Source of the DNA: PFL25 sp046260155
Lineage (GTDB): Bacteria > Chloroflexota > Anaerolineae > Anaerolineales > UBA4823
Direction of reading: 5' to 3'
NCBI GenBank assembly: GCA_046260155.1
Contig: JBJYXV010000020.1
Location: 13,972 to 77,971 of the forward strand
Length of the DNA: 64,000 bases
Of this stretch, positions 18,680-27,934 are shown piece by piece. The stretch's first letter is position 1. Every line of letters starts with the position of its first letter. A model generated the notes under the pieces. It made no database searches. It was not told the DNA's origin and worked only from the letters and a program-made list of their open reading frames with translations. Made by a program: the position numbers and the translations under genes.

Positions 18680-19351
18680 ATGAAAGTTTTATTATTGAAA
18701 GATGTATTTAAACTCGGTCGGGCGGGAGACATAAAACGAGTTGCAGATGGTTACGGTCGCAATTTTTTGTTACCCCAAGGACTCGCAGTCCTTGCGACTC
18801 CCGGCGCATTGAAACAGGTTGAAAGAATTAAAACCGAGGCAACAATTCAGCGAAATGCACTTAACGAAGAATTAAGTGAGGTTGCCGGGCAGTTGGACGG
18901 CACACGCCTGTCCTTCTCTGCACGGGCGAGTGAAACAGGAAAACTTTACGGTTCAATCACAACCCAGATGATTGCTGATTCACTCAGCGAAAAAACAGGT
19001 GTGGAGATCAATAAGCGCCAGGTATTTGCACAGCCCTTGAAATCTCTGGGTGAGCACAACGTCGAAATCCGCCTGACAGTTGATCTCGTTCCGGAGATCA
19101 CCGTGGTTGTCAACCGGGAAGGCGAAGCACCAGTAGAATTTGTGATTCAGGAACCTGTCATGCCCGATAGCGAAGAAGATCAGGTGGAGCTGGAATTCGA
19201 GGAATCAGGGGATACTCTCGTCGAAACCCAACCTGAGGATGCAAGCGAATCTGGCAATCCAGAGGCAGAGCTTGATTCCGATGTCGCGGATGAAGAGTTA
19301 GAGGATGTTCAAGAATCCGAGATCGCGGGAGAGGATGAGACGGAGGAATAA
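18680..19351 (+). CDS. rplI: 50S ribosomal protein L9 with long acidic C-terminal extension
   Basis: This ribosomal protein binds 23S rRNA at the base of the L1 stalk. The ATG at 18680 gives MKVLLLKDVFKLGRAGD, the family start, with AAAGGG about ten bases upstream; the TTG at 18671 is not needed. The N-domain has NFLLPQGLAVLAT, followed by the linker helix and the C-domain (GKLYGSITTQMI, GEHNVEIRL). Standard L9 is about 148 residues. Here about 75 extra residues follow, almost all Glu, Asp, Ser and small residues, ending in DETEE. The gene has its own promoter and terminator, separate from the usual rpsF-rpsR neighbours. Confidence 0.93.
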   Translation: MKVLLLKDVFKLGRAGDIKRVADGYGRNFLLPQGLAVLATPGALKQVERIKTEATIQRNALNEELSEVAGQLDGTRLSFSARASETGKLYGSITTQMIADSLSEKTGVEINKRQVFAQPLKSLGEHNVEIRLTVDLVPEITVVVNREGEAPVEFVIQEPVMPDSEEDQVELEFEESGDTLVETQPEDASESGNPEAELDSDVADEELEDVQESEIAGEDETEE

Positions 19352-19405
19352 AGATACCAGGCAGGCAGCTGGTGAGCCTTCTCTGAAGAAAAATAAATTA
19401 CTGTC

Positions 19406-19448
19406 AAAAAACACCGGCCTGGGGCAGATACCTGGTCGGTGTTTTTTT
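19406..19448 (+). terminator. intrinsic terminator of rplI
   Basis: AAAAACACCG (19406-19415) pairs with CGGTGTTTTTTT (19437-19448). The 3' arm is the T run itself. It lies 54 bases after the rplI stop. Confidence 0.85.
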
Positions 19449-19521
19449 GAAGTAATTTGCTGGTGCCCGGTTTCCTCCAGAGATTGATTTCCTGATAATA
19501 TGAAGTATAAATAACAAGGCC

Positions 19522-20781
19522 ATGTCTGAGAGAATTGGTAAGGAGTTACAAGAAACTCGACAGGGGTTAGAAATTTCTCTTGAGCAAGCAGCTGAAGAGA
19601 CGCGCATTCGTTTACGTTATCTTCAGGCTTTGGAGCAGGGGGATTTCAACCAGCTGCCTTCTAAAGCTCATTTGCGGGGATTCTTACGATCTTATGCTGA
19701 TTATCTGGGTATTGACTCTGGAAGACTGCTCAAGAAATTTGAGCAACTTGAGAATCCCGAACAAGAGATTGAGGTAGAAATACCATCTGAACTACTGCCA
19801 GAAGAACCCAAAGATCCCCAGAAATCAGTTTCGATATTTGAGGATCTGGGTGAACAGCTGAGGCAGCGTCGAGAAATGTTGGGATTCTCATTGGAAGAAG
19901 TAGAACGCAATATCCATATCCGCCAACATTATTTAGAAGCGCTTGAAGCAGGTAATCTTGATGGCTTGCCCTCTCCAGTTCAAGGTCGAGGCATGCTGCA
20001 AAATTATGCAAAATTTCTGGGTCTTGATGTGGACGCAATCCTTCTTAAGTATGCGGATGGATTACAAGCCCAACTCGTTGAAAGAAAAGCTAAAAAGCCG
20101 GTGCAATCAGATACAAAACCCCGATCTCGAAGAATGAGTGTCCCTTTTTCAGGGATCTTCCCGGGGGAATGGATACTGAGAGCAGTGCTAATCCTGGTTG
20201 TTTTGGCTTTTGTGATCTGGGGTGCGACCAGAATCAGCTCTTTACGGGCAGCGCAAACCCCAGCGGAGACTGTCCCACCAATCGTAGAAGCTCTACAATC
20301 AACACCGGAAAATGACATCACAGCAGAACCCCAATTGACAAACACACCAGATCAAGGTATTTCCGAGCCGGTAAATCAGCCTGCTAATGACAACGTGCAG
20401 ATCCCACCAACAGAAGAGGTTCTTCCAGAGACCCCGGTTCCTACAATCAGTGATGCTCCTATCCAGGTTTACATTTCAATCCTTCGGAGAGCATGGATGC
20501 GGGTGACCGTGGATGGTGAAGTAGAGTTTGAGGGGCGTGTAATTCCTGGAAGTGCCTATTCATTCTCGGGAGAATTTGAAATTGACCTGATTACTGGAAA
20601 TGGCGCTGGTTTACAGGTGTTTTTCAATGGAACTGACCTGGGGATTTTAGGCGTTTATGGGGAAGTAGTTTACAAGGTTTTCACTCCAGAGGGTGTTTTG
20701 CTCCCGACTCCCACCAGCACTGCTGTTCCAACCGATACACCCCAAGCAAGCCCTACTCCACCAGTGACCAATACTCCTTAG
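19522..20781 (+). CDS. rodZ: RodZ-like protein with two N-terminal helix-turn-helix units
   Basis: This 419-residue single-pass membrane protein is related to RodZ, which links MreB to the cell-wall elongation machinery. Unusually there are two HTH_25-like units. The first spans about residues 5-75 (GLEISLEQAAEETRIRLRYL) and the second about 110-185 (GFSLEEVERNIHIRQHYLEA). The membrane segment is at about 213-235 (ILRAVLILVVLAFVIWGA). A Pro/Thr/Glu-rich outer linker follows, then a DUF4115-like beta domain (about 315-395, AWMRVTVDGEVEFEG). The tail is again Thr/Pro rich. rimO follows after about 50 bases and may be cotranscribed. No mreB is in the window. Confidence 0.82.
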   Translation: MSERIGKELQETRQGLEISLEQAAEETRIRLRYLQALEQGDFNQLPSKAHLRGFLRSYADYLGIDSGRLLKKFEQLENPEQEIEVEIPSELLPEEPKDPQKSVSIFEDLGEQLRQRREMLGFSLEEVERNIHIRQHYLEALEAGNLDGLPSPVQGRGMLQNYAKFLGLDVDAILLKYADGLQAQLVERKAKKPVQSDTKPRSRRMSVPFSGIFPGEWILRAVLILVVLAFVIWGATRISSLRAAQTPAETVPPIVEALQSTPENDITAEPQLTNTPDQGISEPVNQPANDNVQIPPTEEVLPETPVPTISDAPIQVYISILRRAWMRVTVDGEVEFEGRVIPGSAYSFSGEFEIDLITGNGAGLQVFFNGTDLGILGVYGEVVYKVFTPEGVLLPTPTSTAVPTDTPQASPTPPVTNTP

Positions 20782-20833
20782 AAAGTGTATTAAACTTGTT
20801 CGACTATCTCAATTATTAAAGGTGTTTTCATTT

Positions 20834-22264
20834 ATGCGAAAGAATACTTACCATTTGATTTCATTGGGTTGTTCGAAGAACACCGTTGATTCTGAATCGA
20901 TGGGGCAATTGTTGAATCAATCCGGATATACCGTAGAGCCGGATGCCGCCCAAGCGAAGATTATTATCGTTAATACTTGTGGATTTATCGACCAGGCCAG
21001 GGATGAATCGCTACAGATGCTGAGGGAATTAGCAGTTCAGAAAAAGGATGACCAGTACTTAATCGCGGCCGGTTGCATGACCCAACGTCTCGGTCTGGAA
21101 GTGATCAATCAGGTGCCTGGGATTGATGGGTTGCTGAGCACTCGACGCTGGATGGACATTGTCGACGTGATACAGGAATTAAGAAATGGAAAACATCCAC
21201 AACCGGTTTACCATCTCCCGGATACCTCTCGGACCGTTGTAGAACAAGAAGGAGTATTGCGAGCGGCAGTTCAAGGCAGCAGCGCGTACTTGAAAATTGC
21301 TGATGGGTGCCGCCGACCATGTGCATTTTGTTCTATTCCCTTGATTAAAGGGACAGCGGTCAGCAGGCCAATCGATTCCATCCTGGAAGATGCTGTACTG
21401 CTGCAGAATCATGGTATCCGTGAAATCATCCTGATCGCCCAAGACACTACCGATTATGGTCATGATTTAGGTATGAAGAATGGATTGGCGGTTCTCCTTG
21501 AGCAGATGGTGCAGGTTCTACAGGATGACCAATTAGCCATCCATGATCCTGCAGAGGATATCGCTTGGATTCGCATCATGTATGCATATCCAGGGTATGT
21601 AACGGATCAATTGATCGATGTGATGGCCTCCCACGAGCAAATACTGCCCTACCTGGATATCCCGCTGCAGCATGCGCATCCAAGAATCTTGCGGGCGATG
21701 CGCAGACCAGCCAATATCGATTGGATGTACACAACCTTAGAAAAGATGCGCGAGAAAATGCCAGATCTTGCATTGAGAACGACCTTTATTGTCGGATACC
21801 CTGGTGAAACGGAATTGGAATTCCAATCGATGCTGGATTTTATTGCTGAAATTCGTTTCGATAAAGTAGGGGCATTTCAATTTTCCTTTGAGCCTGGGAC
21901 TGAAAGCGAGGCATTAGGGGATCCAATCCCATCGGAAGTTAAGCAAGAGCGCTGGGAGCGTTTGATGGCTTTGCAGCAGGGTATCTCCCTTGAAAGAAAT
22001 CAGGCACAGCTAGGGAAAATTCTTGATGTGCTGGTTGAAGGTCAAGGTGATGGTCTTTCAGTAGGCAGGACTTACCGGGACGCACCGGAAATTGATGGCT
22101 TGACGATCCTGGAAGGCGAATACGCCAGTGGGGAAATGATCCCGGTCCGTATCACGGATGCGATGGCATATGATCTGCATGGAATCCCGTTGCATAAATG
22201 GTCGCAGTTTGTGAATCGAAGTTCCGACACAATTACCCTCGAACCGAGAAAGGAAGGATCCTGA
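20834..22264 (+). CDS. rimO: ribosomal protein S12 methylthiotransferase RimO
   Basis: This radical SAM enzyme adds a methylthio group to an aspartate of ribosomal protein S12. The N-terminal UPF0004 domain has SLGCSKNTVDSE and VNTCGFIDQA, with Cys residues for the second iron-sulfur cluster. The radical SAM cluster is C159, C163 and C166 in GCRRPCAFCS. A C-terminal TRAM domain ends near HKWSQF. GCSKN and GFIDQA favour RimO over MiaB. The ATG at 20834 is chosen because AAAGG lies 11 bases upstream; the in-frame GTG at 20822 overlaps that site. It is followed at once by the bisphosphate nucleotidase gene. Confidence 0.93.
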   Translation: MRKNTYHLISLGCSKNTVDSESMGQLLNQSGYTVEPDAAQAKIIIVNTCGFIDQARDESLQMLRELAVQKKDDQYLIAAGCMTQRLGLEVINQVPGIDGLLSTRRWMDIVDVIQELRNGKHPQPVYHLPDTSRTVVEQEGVLRAAVQGSSAYLKIADGCRRPCAFCSIPLIKGTAVSRPIDSILEDAVLLQNHGIREIILIAQDTTDYGHDLGMKNGLAVLLEQMVQVLQDDQLAIHDPAEDIAWIRIMYAYPGYVTDQLIDVMASHEQILPYLDIPLQHAHPRILRAMRRPANIDWMYTTLEKMREKMPDLALRTTFIVGYPGETELEFQSMLDFIAEIRFDKVGAFQFSFEPGTESEALGDPIPSEVKQERWERLMALQQGISLERNQAQLGKILDVLVEGQGDGLSVGRTYRDAPEIDGLTILEGEYASGEMIPVRITDAMAYDLHGIPLHKWSQFVNRSSDTITLEPRKEGS

Positions 22265-22265
22265 A

Positions 22266-23261
22266 ATGCTGAATCTCGAACAACCTGAGACAAGATTCGC
22301 GATTAATATTGTACGAGAGGCTTCGCTGCTTGTAAAGCGAGTCCAGGCAAAAATGGTCTCACCTGCGATCACTAAAGGAGATTATTCACCGGTTACGGTG
22401 GCTGATTTTGCCTCTCAAGCGCTGGTGGGAAAAGCCCTGGCAGAACAATTTCCTGATCAGCCGTTGGTAGCGGAAGAAGATTCGTCTGAACTGCGAAAGG
22501 CAAATGAGAGGCAAACCCTGCAACAGGTGACAAAGTTTGTCTCGGAGAGGTTTCCGCATTCTACATCTGAGGATATCAGCAGCTGGATAGACTATGGAGC
22601 CAGCGAGCCAGCCGATCATTTCTGGACGCTTGACCCTATTGATGGTACCAAGGGTTTTCTACGCGGGGATCAATACGCGGTTGCCCTGGCCTTGATCGCT
22701 CGCGGGAAAGTTCAGATCGGTGTGCTGGGATGCCCCAATATTAGCGAGGGATTTAAATCTGATCCCGGAGGTCCAGGAACGCTGGCCGTTGCAGTACGAG
22801 GTGAGGGAGCCTGGCATACAGAGCTAGATTCTGAACCAGGTGTTTTCAAACCGCTCAAGGTCTCAGATACGAAAGATCCAGAGCAGGCCCGGCTGCTGCG
22901 GTCCTATGAATCGGGACATACCAATGTCGGGCAGATGGATTACTTGGCTGATGAACTATCCACAACAGCCGAACCAGTGCGGATGGACAGCCAGGCAAAA
23001 TACATGGTGCTTGCTGCAGGGAAGGCAGAATTATATTTGAGATTCCTATCCCCAAGGCAACCGGATTACAAAGAAAAGATTTGGGATCAGGCAGCTGGCT
23101 CTTTAATTGTCGAAGAAGCAGGTGGAAAAGTCAGCGATCTGTACGGTCTGCCCCTCGATTTCACTACAGGGCGTACGTTGCGAAGTAATCGCGGTGTGTT
23201 GGCTTCCAATAAGATTTTACATCAAGCAGCACTCAATGCTCTGCGAGCAATTAACACCTGA
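22266..23261 (+). CDS. 3'(2'),5'-bisphosphate nucleotidase (inositol monophosphatase family)
   Basis: The 331-residue Mg-dependent phosphatase belongs to the HAL2/CysQ type, which hydrolyses PAP formed during sulfate assimilation. Metal-binding motifs are EEDSSEL (about residue 76) and DPIDGTKGF with D123 and D126. The C-terminal motif is KIWDQAAGSLIVEEAGG. KGFLRGDQYAVALALI and the length fit the HAL2 type better than plain inositol monophosphatases. It begins one base after the rimO stop, so the two are one transcript. No sulfate-assimilation genes lie nearby. Confidence 0.88.
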   Translation: MLNLEQPETRFAINIVREASLLVKRVQAKMVSPAITKGDYSPVTVADFASQALVGKALAEQFPDQPLVAEEDSSELRKANERQTLQQVTKFVSERFPHSTSEDISSWIDYGASEPADHFWTLDPIDGTKGFLRGDQYAVALALIARGKVQIGVLGCPNISEGFKSDPGGPGTLAVAVRGEGAWHTELDSEPGVFKPLKVSDTKDPEQARLLRSYESGHTNVGQMDYLADELSTTAEPVRMDSQAKYMVLAAGKAELYLRFLSPRQPDYKEKIWDQAAGSLIVEEAGGKVSDLYGLPLDFTTGRTLRSNRGVLASNKILHQAALNALRAINT

Positions 23262-23285
23262 TCCAATAAAACCCGGGAAAGTTAA

Positions 23286-24803
23286 ATGTCTCGTGCAGAT
23301 CGTATTGCCCTTATCATAAGCCTGGTCAGCGTATTGGTGACTTATTATGTCACCTACAATTACTTTGAAGCCATACCCCATCTTGAGGATGAAATCGCAT
23401 ACGTATGGCAGGCACGAACAATTGCTGGTGGGCATCTCACAGTGGATTCACCGTCCCAGGCCAAAAGTTTTTTAGTCCCATTCGTGGTGGACTACAACGG
23501 GCAGCGTTTTGGGAAATACCCATTGGGGTGGCCGGTTGTGCTGGCTATCGGTGAGCGCCTGGGAATCCGATCCCTGATCAACCCCCTTTTAGCCGGGTTG
23601 GGAGTCTGGTTGACTTACCGCCTGGGGAAAAAGGTGTTTGGCGAGACGGTGGGGTTAATTGCTTCGCTTTTGACGATCACGTCACCGTTTTTTCTGATGA
23701 ATTCTGGCTCCCTGCTATCGCACTCTTTTGGACTGGTGCTGAGCACGGCTTTCGCAATATTTTGGATGGTTAGCTTTTGTGAGAATGATAATCCGCACCA
23801 AAGGTTAGCGGTTTTGTTTGCTGGTTTGACCCTGGGAGTATTTGCTTTGACCAGGCCACTGACGGCACTCGCGGTTGCTTTCCCATTTGCCATCCACGGA
23901 GTATATTTACTGATTCGAAAAGATTGGCAAACTCGAAAGCGGGTATTGGCGGTGGGTGGTTTAGCGCTCGGGATAGGCGCGTTGACCTTTTTGTGGCAAT
24001 ACGCCGCTACCGGGAATGCATTCCAAAATCTATATACCCTCTGGTGGGAATATGACAAAATTGGTTTCGGTCCAGGTCACGGTGTAACAGATAATGGACA
24101 CAGCCTTAATTTAGCCAGGATCAATACGAAATTCAGTCTTCGGGTGGGCTACGGTGACTTATTCGGTTGGCTAAGATATTCCTGGATCTTTCTCCCGTTT
24201 GGTTTACTGGCTGTGGTACTGCGACGTAACTGGCGTGGGCTCCTGGTGGGTGCGGTGTTTCCGAGCCTGGTGATATTCTATGCGGCATATTGGGTGGGTG
24301 CCTGGATATTTGGACCGCGTTATTATTTTGAAGGATTATTCAGTTTGACCTTGTACACCGGTGCGGGAATCGCCTGGCTGGCTGGCTGGCCGCTATCTCC
24401 TAGTGAGACCTGGCGAAATCACCCGGGTTGGAAACGCGTACGCCCATTGCTGGTAACAGCCGTGGTTTCTCTCATGATTTTGGGCAATCTGATTTATTAT
24501 GCGCCTCTGCGGTTGGCAAACTTGCGTGGGTTATATGGAATGGAAGCCTCGGATTTGAAGCCATTTGTAAATGAACAGGCGCTTGACCTGACACCAGCAC
24601 TTATCATTGTGCACCCGAAAAATTGGATGGAGTACGGGGTTTTGCTAGATTTGCAGTCACCAGAATTAGACTCCCCCTTTATTTTCGTTCTCAGCCGGGA
24701 TCAGGAATCAGACAGAGTATTGAATAGCGAATTTCCCGGCCGGGATATATACCATTATTATCCCAGTGAACCCTTTACTTTCTATAAATCACCAAAACCT
24801 TAG
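23286..24803 (+). CDS. GT39/ArnT-like membrane glycosyltransferase
   Basis: This 505-residue integral membrane protein has about ten hydrophobic segments. The first loop carries an acidic pair in HLEDEIAYVWQARTIAGG, typical of GT-C glycosyltransferases of the PMT/ArnT type, which use lipid-linked sugars on the outer face of the membrane. A shorter soluble tail follows the last membrane helix (about residue 400 on). The donor and acceptor are unknown. The start has GGGAAAG upstream. It is 24 bases after the nucleotidase gene and probably ends the rodZ-rimO-nucleotidase transcript. The CopD gene converges on it. Confidence 0.75.
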   Translation: MSRADRIALIISLVSVLVTYYVTYNYFEAIPHLEDEIAYVWQARTIAGGHLTVDSPSQAKSFLVPFVVDYNGQRFGKYPLGWPVVLAIGERLGIRSLINPLLAGLGVWLTYRLGKKVFGETVGLIASLLTITSPFFLMNSGSLLSHSFGLVLSTAFAIFWMVSFCENDNPHQRLAVLFAGLTLGVFALTRPLTALAVAFPFAIHGVYLLIRKDWQTRKRVLAVGGLALGIGALTFLWQYAATGNAFQNLYTLWWEYDKIGFGPGHGVTDNGHSLNLARINTKFSLRVGYGDLFGWLRYSWIFLPFGLLAVVLRRNWRGLLVGAVFPSLVIFYAAYWVGAWIFGPRYYFEGLFSLTLYTGAGIAWLAGWPLSPSETWRNHPGWKRVRPLLVTAVVSLMILGNLIYYAPLRLANLRGLYGMEASDLKPFVNEQALDLTPALIIVHPKNWMEYGVLLDLQSPELDSPFIFVLSRDQESDRVLNSEFPGRDIYHYYPSEPFTFYKSPKP

Positions 24804-24817
24804 ACGAATAATCGCAG

Positions 24818-25339
24818 TTATGCAGCGCGTGCCAGGGCAGTTAGGGCGAGTATCAAGATGCCCAGAACGAGATTCATGCGCAGTATAAATTTCTCCCGAT
24901 TCTGGAGCTGCTCTGCGGATTGTGCATCCAAGCCTTTCGCCTGCCTCAACGCGATCCGCCGTAAAGCTGGCAGGATTCCCCATGTCAGGTAAGCGCTGAT
25001 CCCAATCATGACGATAAACAGGAGATGCTTCAGTAGCATTGCGACTGCCCATCGATTGGAAATACTCAAGAAACCGGTGTAATTTGGATTGGCACTCATC
25101 TGGAATAAGCCTGTTGCTAGTAGTATCGCCAAACTCAACCACGCCAGGGGATCCAGGCGGCGTTGAAGCTGCCCGAGGAAATTAGCATAAGCTGCGGGTT
25201 CTAAAGTTTTTTTCGCCGCTGGCAATACCAAGATCACCAGGGCAACCAGCGCACCAACCCAGGCCACCGTTGCCAGCATGTGTAACCAGTAGGCAAGGCT
25301 AAGTGCCCAGTATGGGGTGGTTTCCCCTAAAACGATCAT
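24818..25339 (-). CDS. CopD-like membrane protein
   Basis: This 173-residue protein has about four to five hydrophobic segments. WLHMLATVAWVGALVALVILVLP at its start and LLKHLLFIVMIGISAYLTW later resemble the copper-resistance D domain, with histidines inside the helices. The family is linked to copper import or to membrane cytochrome-like proteins, but no copper-binding partner (CopC) is present. The ATG lies two bases after the stop of the upstream TPR gene, so the two are tightly coupled. The functional assignment is weak. Confidence 0.7.
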   Translation of the reverse strand: MIVLGETTPYWALSLAYWLHMLATVAWVGALVALVILVLPAAKKTLEPAAYANFLGQLQRRLDPLAWLSLAILLATGLFQMSANPNYTGFLSISNRWAVAMLLKHLLFIVMIGISAYLTWGILPALRRIALRQAKGLDAQSAEQLQNREKFILRMNLVLGILILALTALARAA

Positions 25340-25341
25340 AG

Positions 25342-26565
25342 TCAGGGTGTTTGTGTGGTGGGTATTGGTGTCGCTTCAGCCGGCGGTTCGGTTGTGGCTA
25401 TGGGTTGCGTGGGAGGAGCTTCCGTTGCCGGGGGTTGAGTAGGTTGAGGGGGCGGAGATTCCGAAGGGGCAGTCTCGGTCGGTGCTGCTCCAGGCGTTGG
25501 CGTATTTTCGGGTGCTGGGGGAGGTTCGGTTTGTTGACCCCTGTTCTTTGAATTGGCGCACTTCTGTGTCACCCAGGATGCAGTGGGCTCGATAGATGGA
25601 TCTGACCCCATCGAAAAAGCGGTTTCATACTGCTCTTGTGCGAGACACCATTCCTTATTCGCAGCGAGAGCGTCTCCATATTTGATCGTGGCGACCAAAA
25701 AGCGTTCTGCGGCAGTCACGTTGGTATTATCCCGTAAATTTGGTGCAACTATAATGATCTGCCCAAAATAATAGGCAGATTGACCCCAATCCAGGCCCCA
25801 AAAACTGGCACCTGTCTTGTAGAGATCGGCCCAAGTGCGCATATTGTTTGCTTCAACATCCAGAGGTCCAAATTTTTCTGCCAGCGCTAGATCGTAGGTT
25901 CCACCTTCTAAATCACCGTCACGCAATATGCGGTCAACTCCACGGTTTCGCAGGGCAACGTACAACATCGAATCAACCTTAATTGTCTGGTACTCAGGTT
26001 CATCCTTGCGCAGCTTCAGTAAGGTATCGATGGCTTCGGTCCACTTCCCATCAGCTAGAAAGAATTGGGATTGGGAGAAAAGCTCGCTGGCACCACGCAT
26101 GTCTGGTGTCGGGGTTAAAGTGGGAGTTGGAACCTGGGTTGGGGTGGCAGTAGTATTAATTTCTAAAAGAACCAAGGCAAGCTGTTCCGTGACACCGGGG
26201 TAGTCAGGATCTAGTTGGATGACGTATTCAAATCTCTGGCGGGCAAGATCGTAGTGCTTGGCTTGCATATCTTGCAAGCCTAATTGGAACTGTTCTTCTA
26301 CTTGCTGGGCGACTTGAGTTACTTCGAAGTTAGTGCGTTCATTGATGCCTGAGAAATACCCCCCCACTGCACTTGTGGTAGCAATTAACAGTAGCGCTAC
26401 CAGGCTGATGGTAATCAAGAGAGTCCAGGAAAGTGAGCGTCGTGATTTCCTGGTCTGAATTTCGGAACCTTGGTTATTTTCAGGAACCGATCCAGATTCA
26501 TCCATCCCAGATGAGGAACTAGACGGCTGGACTTGTTGGGTTTCATCCACATTTTGGCTTTCCAT
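25342..26565 (-). CDS. membrane-anchored TPR protein with Pro/Thr/Glu-rich tail
   Basis: The 407-residue protein has a short cytoplasmic N-terminus, one membrane segment at about residues 48-70 (WTLLITISLVALLLIATTSA) and TPR-like helices outside. The first, GLQDMQAKHYDLARQRFEYV, is followed by a Thr/Pro break. Several more repeats run up to residue 340. The last 65 residues are nearly all Pro, Thr, Glu and Ala. I do not recognise a named family; a protein-protein scaffold is the likely role. The TATAAT ends 7 bases before the ATG, so the mRNA is probably leaderless. It is coupled to the CopD-like gene. Confidence 0.75.
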   Translation of the reverse strand: MESQNVDETQQVQPSSSSSGMDESGSVPENNQGSEIQTRKSRRSLSWTLLITISLVALLLIATTSAVGGYFSGINERTNFEVTQVAQQVEEQFQLGLQDMQAKHYDLARQRFEYVIQLDPDYPGVTEQLALVLLEINTTATPTQVPTPTLTPTPDMRGASELFSQSQFFLADGKWTEAIDTLLKLRKDEPEYQTIKVDSMLYVALRNRGVDRILRDGDLEGGTYDLALAEKFGPLDVEANNMRTWADLYKTGASFWGLDWGQSAYYFGQIIIVAPNLRDNTNVTAAERFLVATIKYGDALAANKEWCLAQEQYETAFSMGSDPSIEPTASWVTQKCANSKNRGQQTEPPPAPENTPTPGAAPTETAPSESPPPQPTQPPATEAPPTQPIATTEPPAEATPIPTTQTP

Positions 26566-26572
26566 GGTGCCG

Positions 26573-26578
26573 ATTATA
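26573..26578 (-). promoter_or_regulatory. -10 box of the TPR/CopD pair, predicted leaderless start
   Basis: The minus strand reads TATAAT, CGGCACC (7 bases), then the ATG at 26565. No ribosome site is visible. Confidence 0.55.
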
Positions 26579-26809
26579 CCGTAAAGGGTGCTTCGATAAG
26601 TTAACGCAAATTTAGAACTTCGGGCTTGATTTTTACTATGATGGGGCTAATTTCAAAGGGTATAATTTTATCAATATTCATCATCAATTACTTTCTTTGC
26701 AGCTGCACACCACCAAGTAGAAAAACAGAAAATTTTTAGAAATCGATTCATTCATAAAGGGAGTGGTCTATCTTAAAAATGAATTTACCAGTTCTAATAA
26801 GGAGAAAAA

Positions 26810-27859
26810 ATGAGTCATCTACCCAAGGTTGATTCTGAATATCTGCTAAATCTATTATCTAAACTGTTAAATACTCCCAGTCCAACAGGTTATACCGGTG
26901 AAGCAATTGGTTTGGTTGAAAAGACAATGCAGGAATTTGCATTTCTATCAAGTAGACGCACCAGGAAAGGTGCACTGGTGGCAACCTGGGTGGGAGAGGA
27001 AAATGATACCCCGCGCGGCTTGACCGCGCATGTGGATACTTTGGGGGCGATGGTAAAGGAGATCAAATCAAACGGGCGACTCAAGCTCACCCGCATCGGC
27101 GGATTTGCATGGAATACAGTTGAAGGGGAAGGCTGCACGGTCTTCAGTTCACAAGGAGCGGCACTGCGCGGTACGATTTTGCTGACCAAGGCTTCGGGGC
27201 ACGTCCATGGAGCTCAAGTAAACGAGCTGAAAAGAGATGATGACACGATGGAAGTACGTCTGGATGCGCGAACCATCGATGCAGACCGAACCCGAGCACT
27301 TGGAATCCAGGTCGGGGATTTTGTGGCTTTTGATCCACGGGTGGAGATCATAAACGGCTTCATCCGCTCGCGTCACCTGGATGACAAAGCCTGTGTTGCA
27401 AGTATCAGCGCAGCCATACAAGCGATTGACGCTGCAGGATTGAAGCCTGCACAGACAACCACTTTTCACATCAGTAATTACGAGGAAGTCGGACATGGTG
27501 CGGCTTCTGGATTTCCAGGTGAATTAGCCGAACTGGTTACGGTTGACATGGCGGCAGTTGGAGATGGACAGACCTCGGATGAATTTCATGCCACGCTGTG
27601 TGTAAAAGATTCAGGTGGTCCCTATCATCATGGATTGAATCAAAGATTACGGAAATTGGCTGATGAATTCGAAATCCCCTACAAAGTGGATATTTATCCT
27701 TACTACGGGTCTGATGGTGAAGCTTTTTGGCGTGCTGGTGGTGATGTGGCTGTCGCCTTGATTGGACCCGGCGTGGATGCTTCGCATAACTATGAGCGTA
27801 CACATACCGATGCTTTAATAGCCACCACGCAGTGGATCATGGCATATTTGTTGAATTAA
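26810..27859 (+). CDS. M42 family metallopeptidase (aminopeptidase)
   Basis: The 349-residue cytosolic di-zinc aminopeptidase belongs to the M42 (PepA/FrvX/tetrahedral aminopeptidase) family. Metal ligands are seen in GLTAHVDTLGAMV (His, Asp), RHLDDKACVA (bridging Asp), SNYEEVGHGA (catalytic Glu and ligand Glu), TVDMAAVGD (Asp) and DASHNYERTH (His). The PDZ-like insertion between the first two ligands is present. An AAGGAG ribosome site lies seven bases before the ATG. The LLM oxidoreductase follows 75 bases later. The enzyme probably trims small peptides, and the exact specificity is unknown. Confidence 0.93.
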   Translation: MSHLPKVDSEYLLNLLSKLLNTPSPTGYTGEAIGLVEKTMQEFAFLSSRRTRKGALVATWVGEENDTPRGLTAHVDTLGAMVKEIKSNGRLKLTRIGGFAWNTVEGEGCTVFSSQGAALRGTILLTKASGHVHGAQVNELKRDDDTMEVRLDARTIDADRTRALGIQVGDFVAFDPRVEIINGFIRSRHLDDKACVASISAAIQAIDAAGLKPAQTTTFHISNYEEVGHGAASGFPGELAELVTVDMAAVGDGQTSDEFHATLCVKDSGGPYHHGLNQRLRKLADEFEIPYKVDIYPYYGSDGEAFWRAGGDVAVALIGPGVDASHNYERTHTDALIATTQWIMAYLLN

Positions 27860-27934
27860 GTTTATTGGTTCCGACAGCAGTTTACGATATTTATCTGGAG
27901 TTTTAAGCACTGACTGCAGAGGGATTTGATTGAC

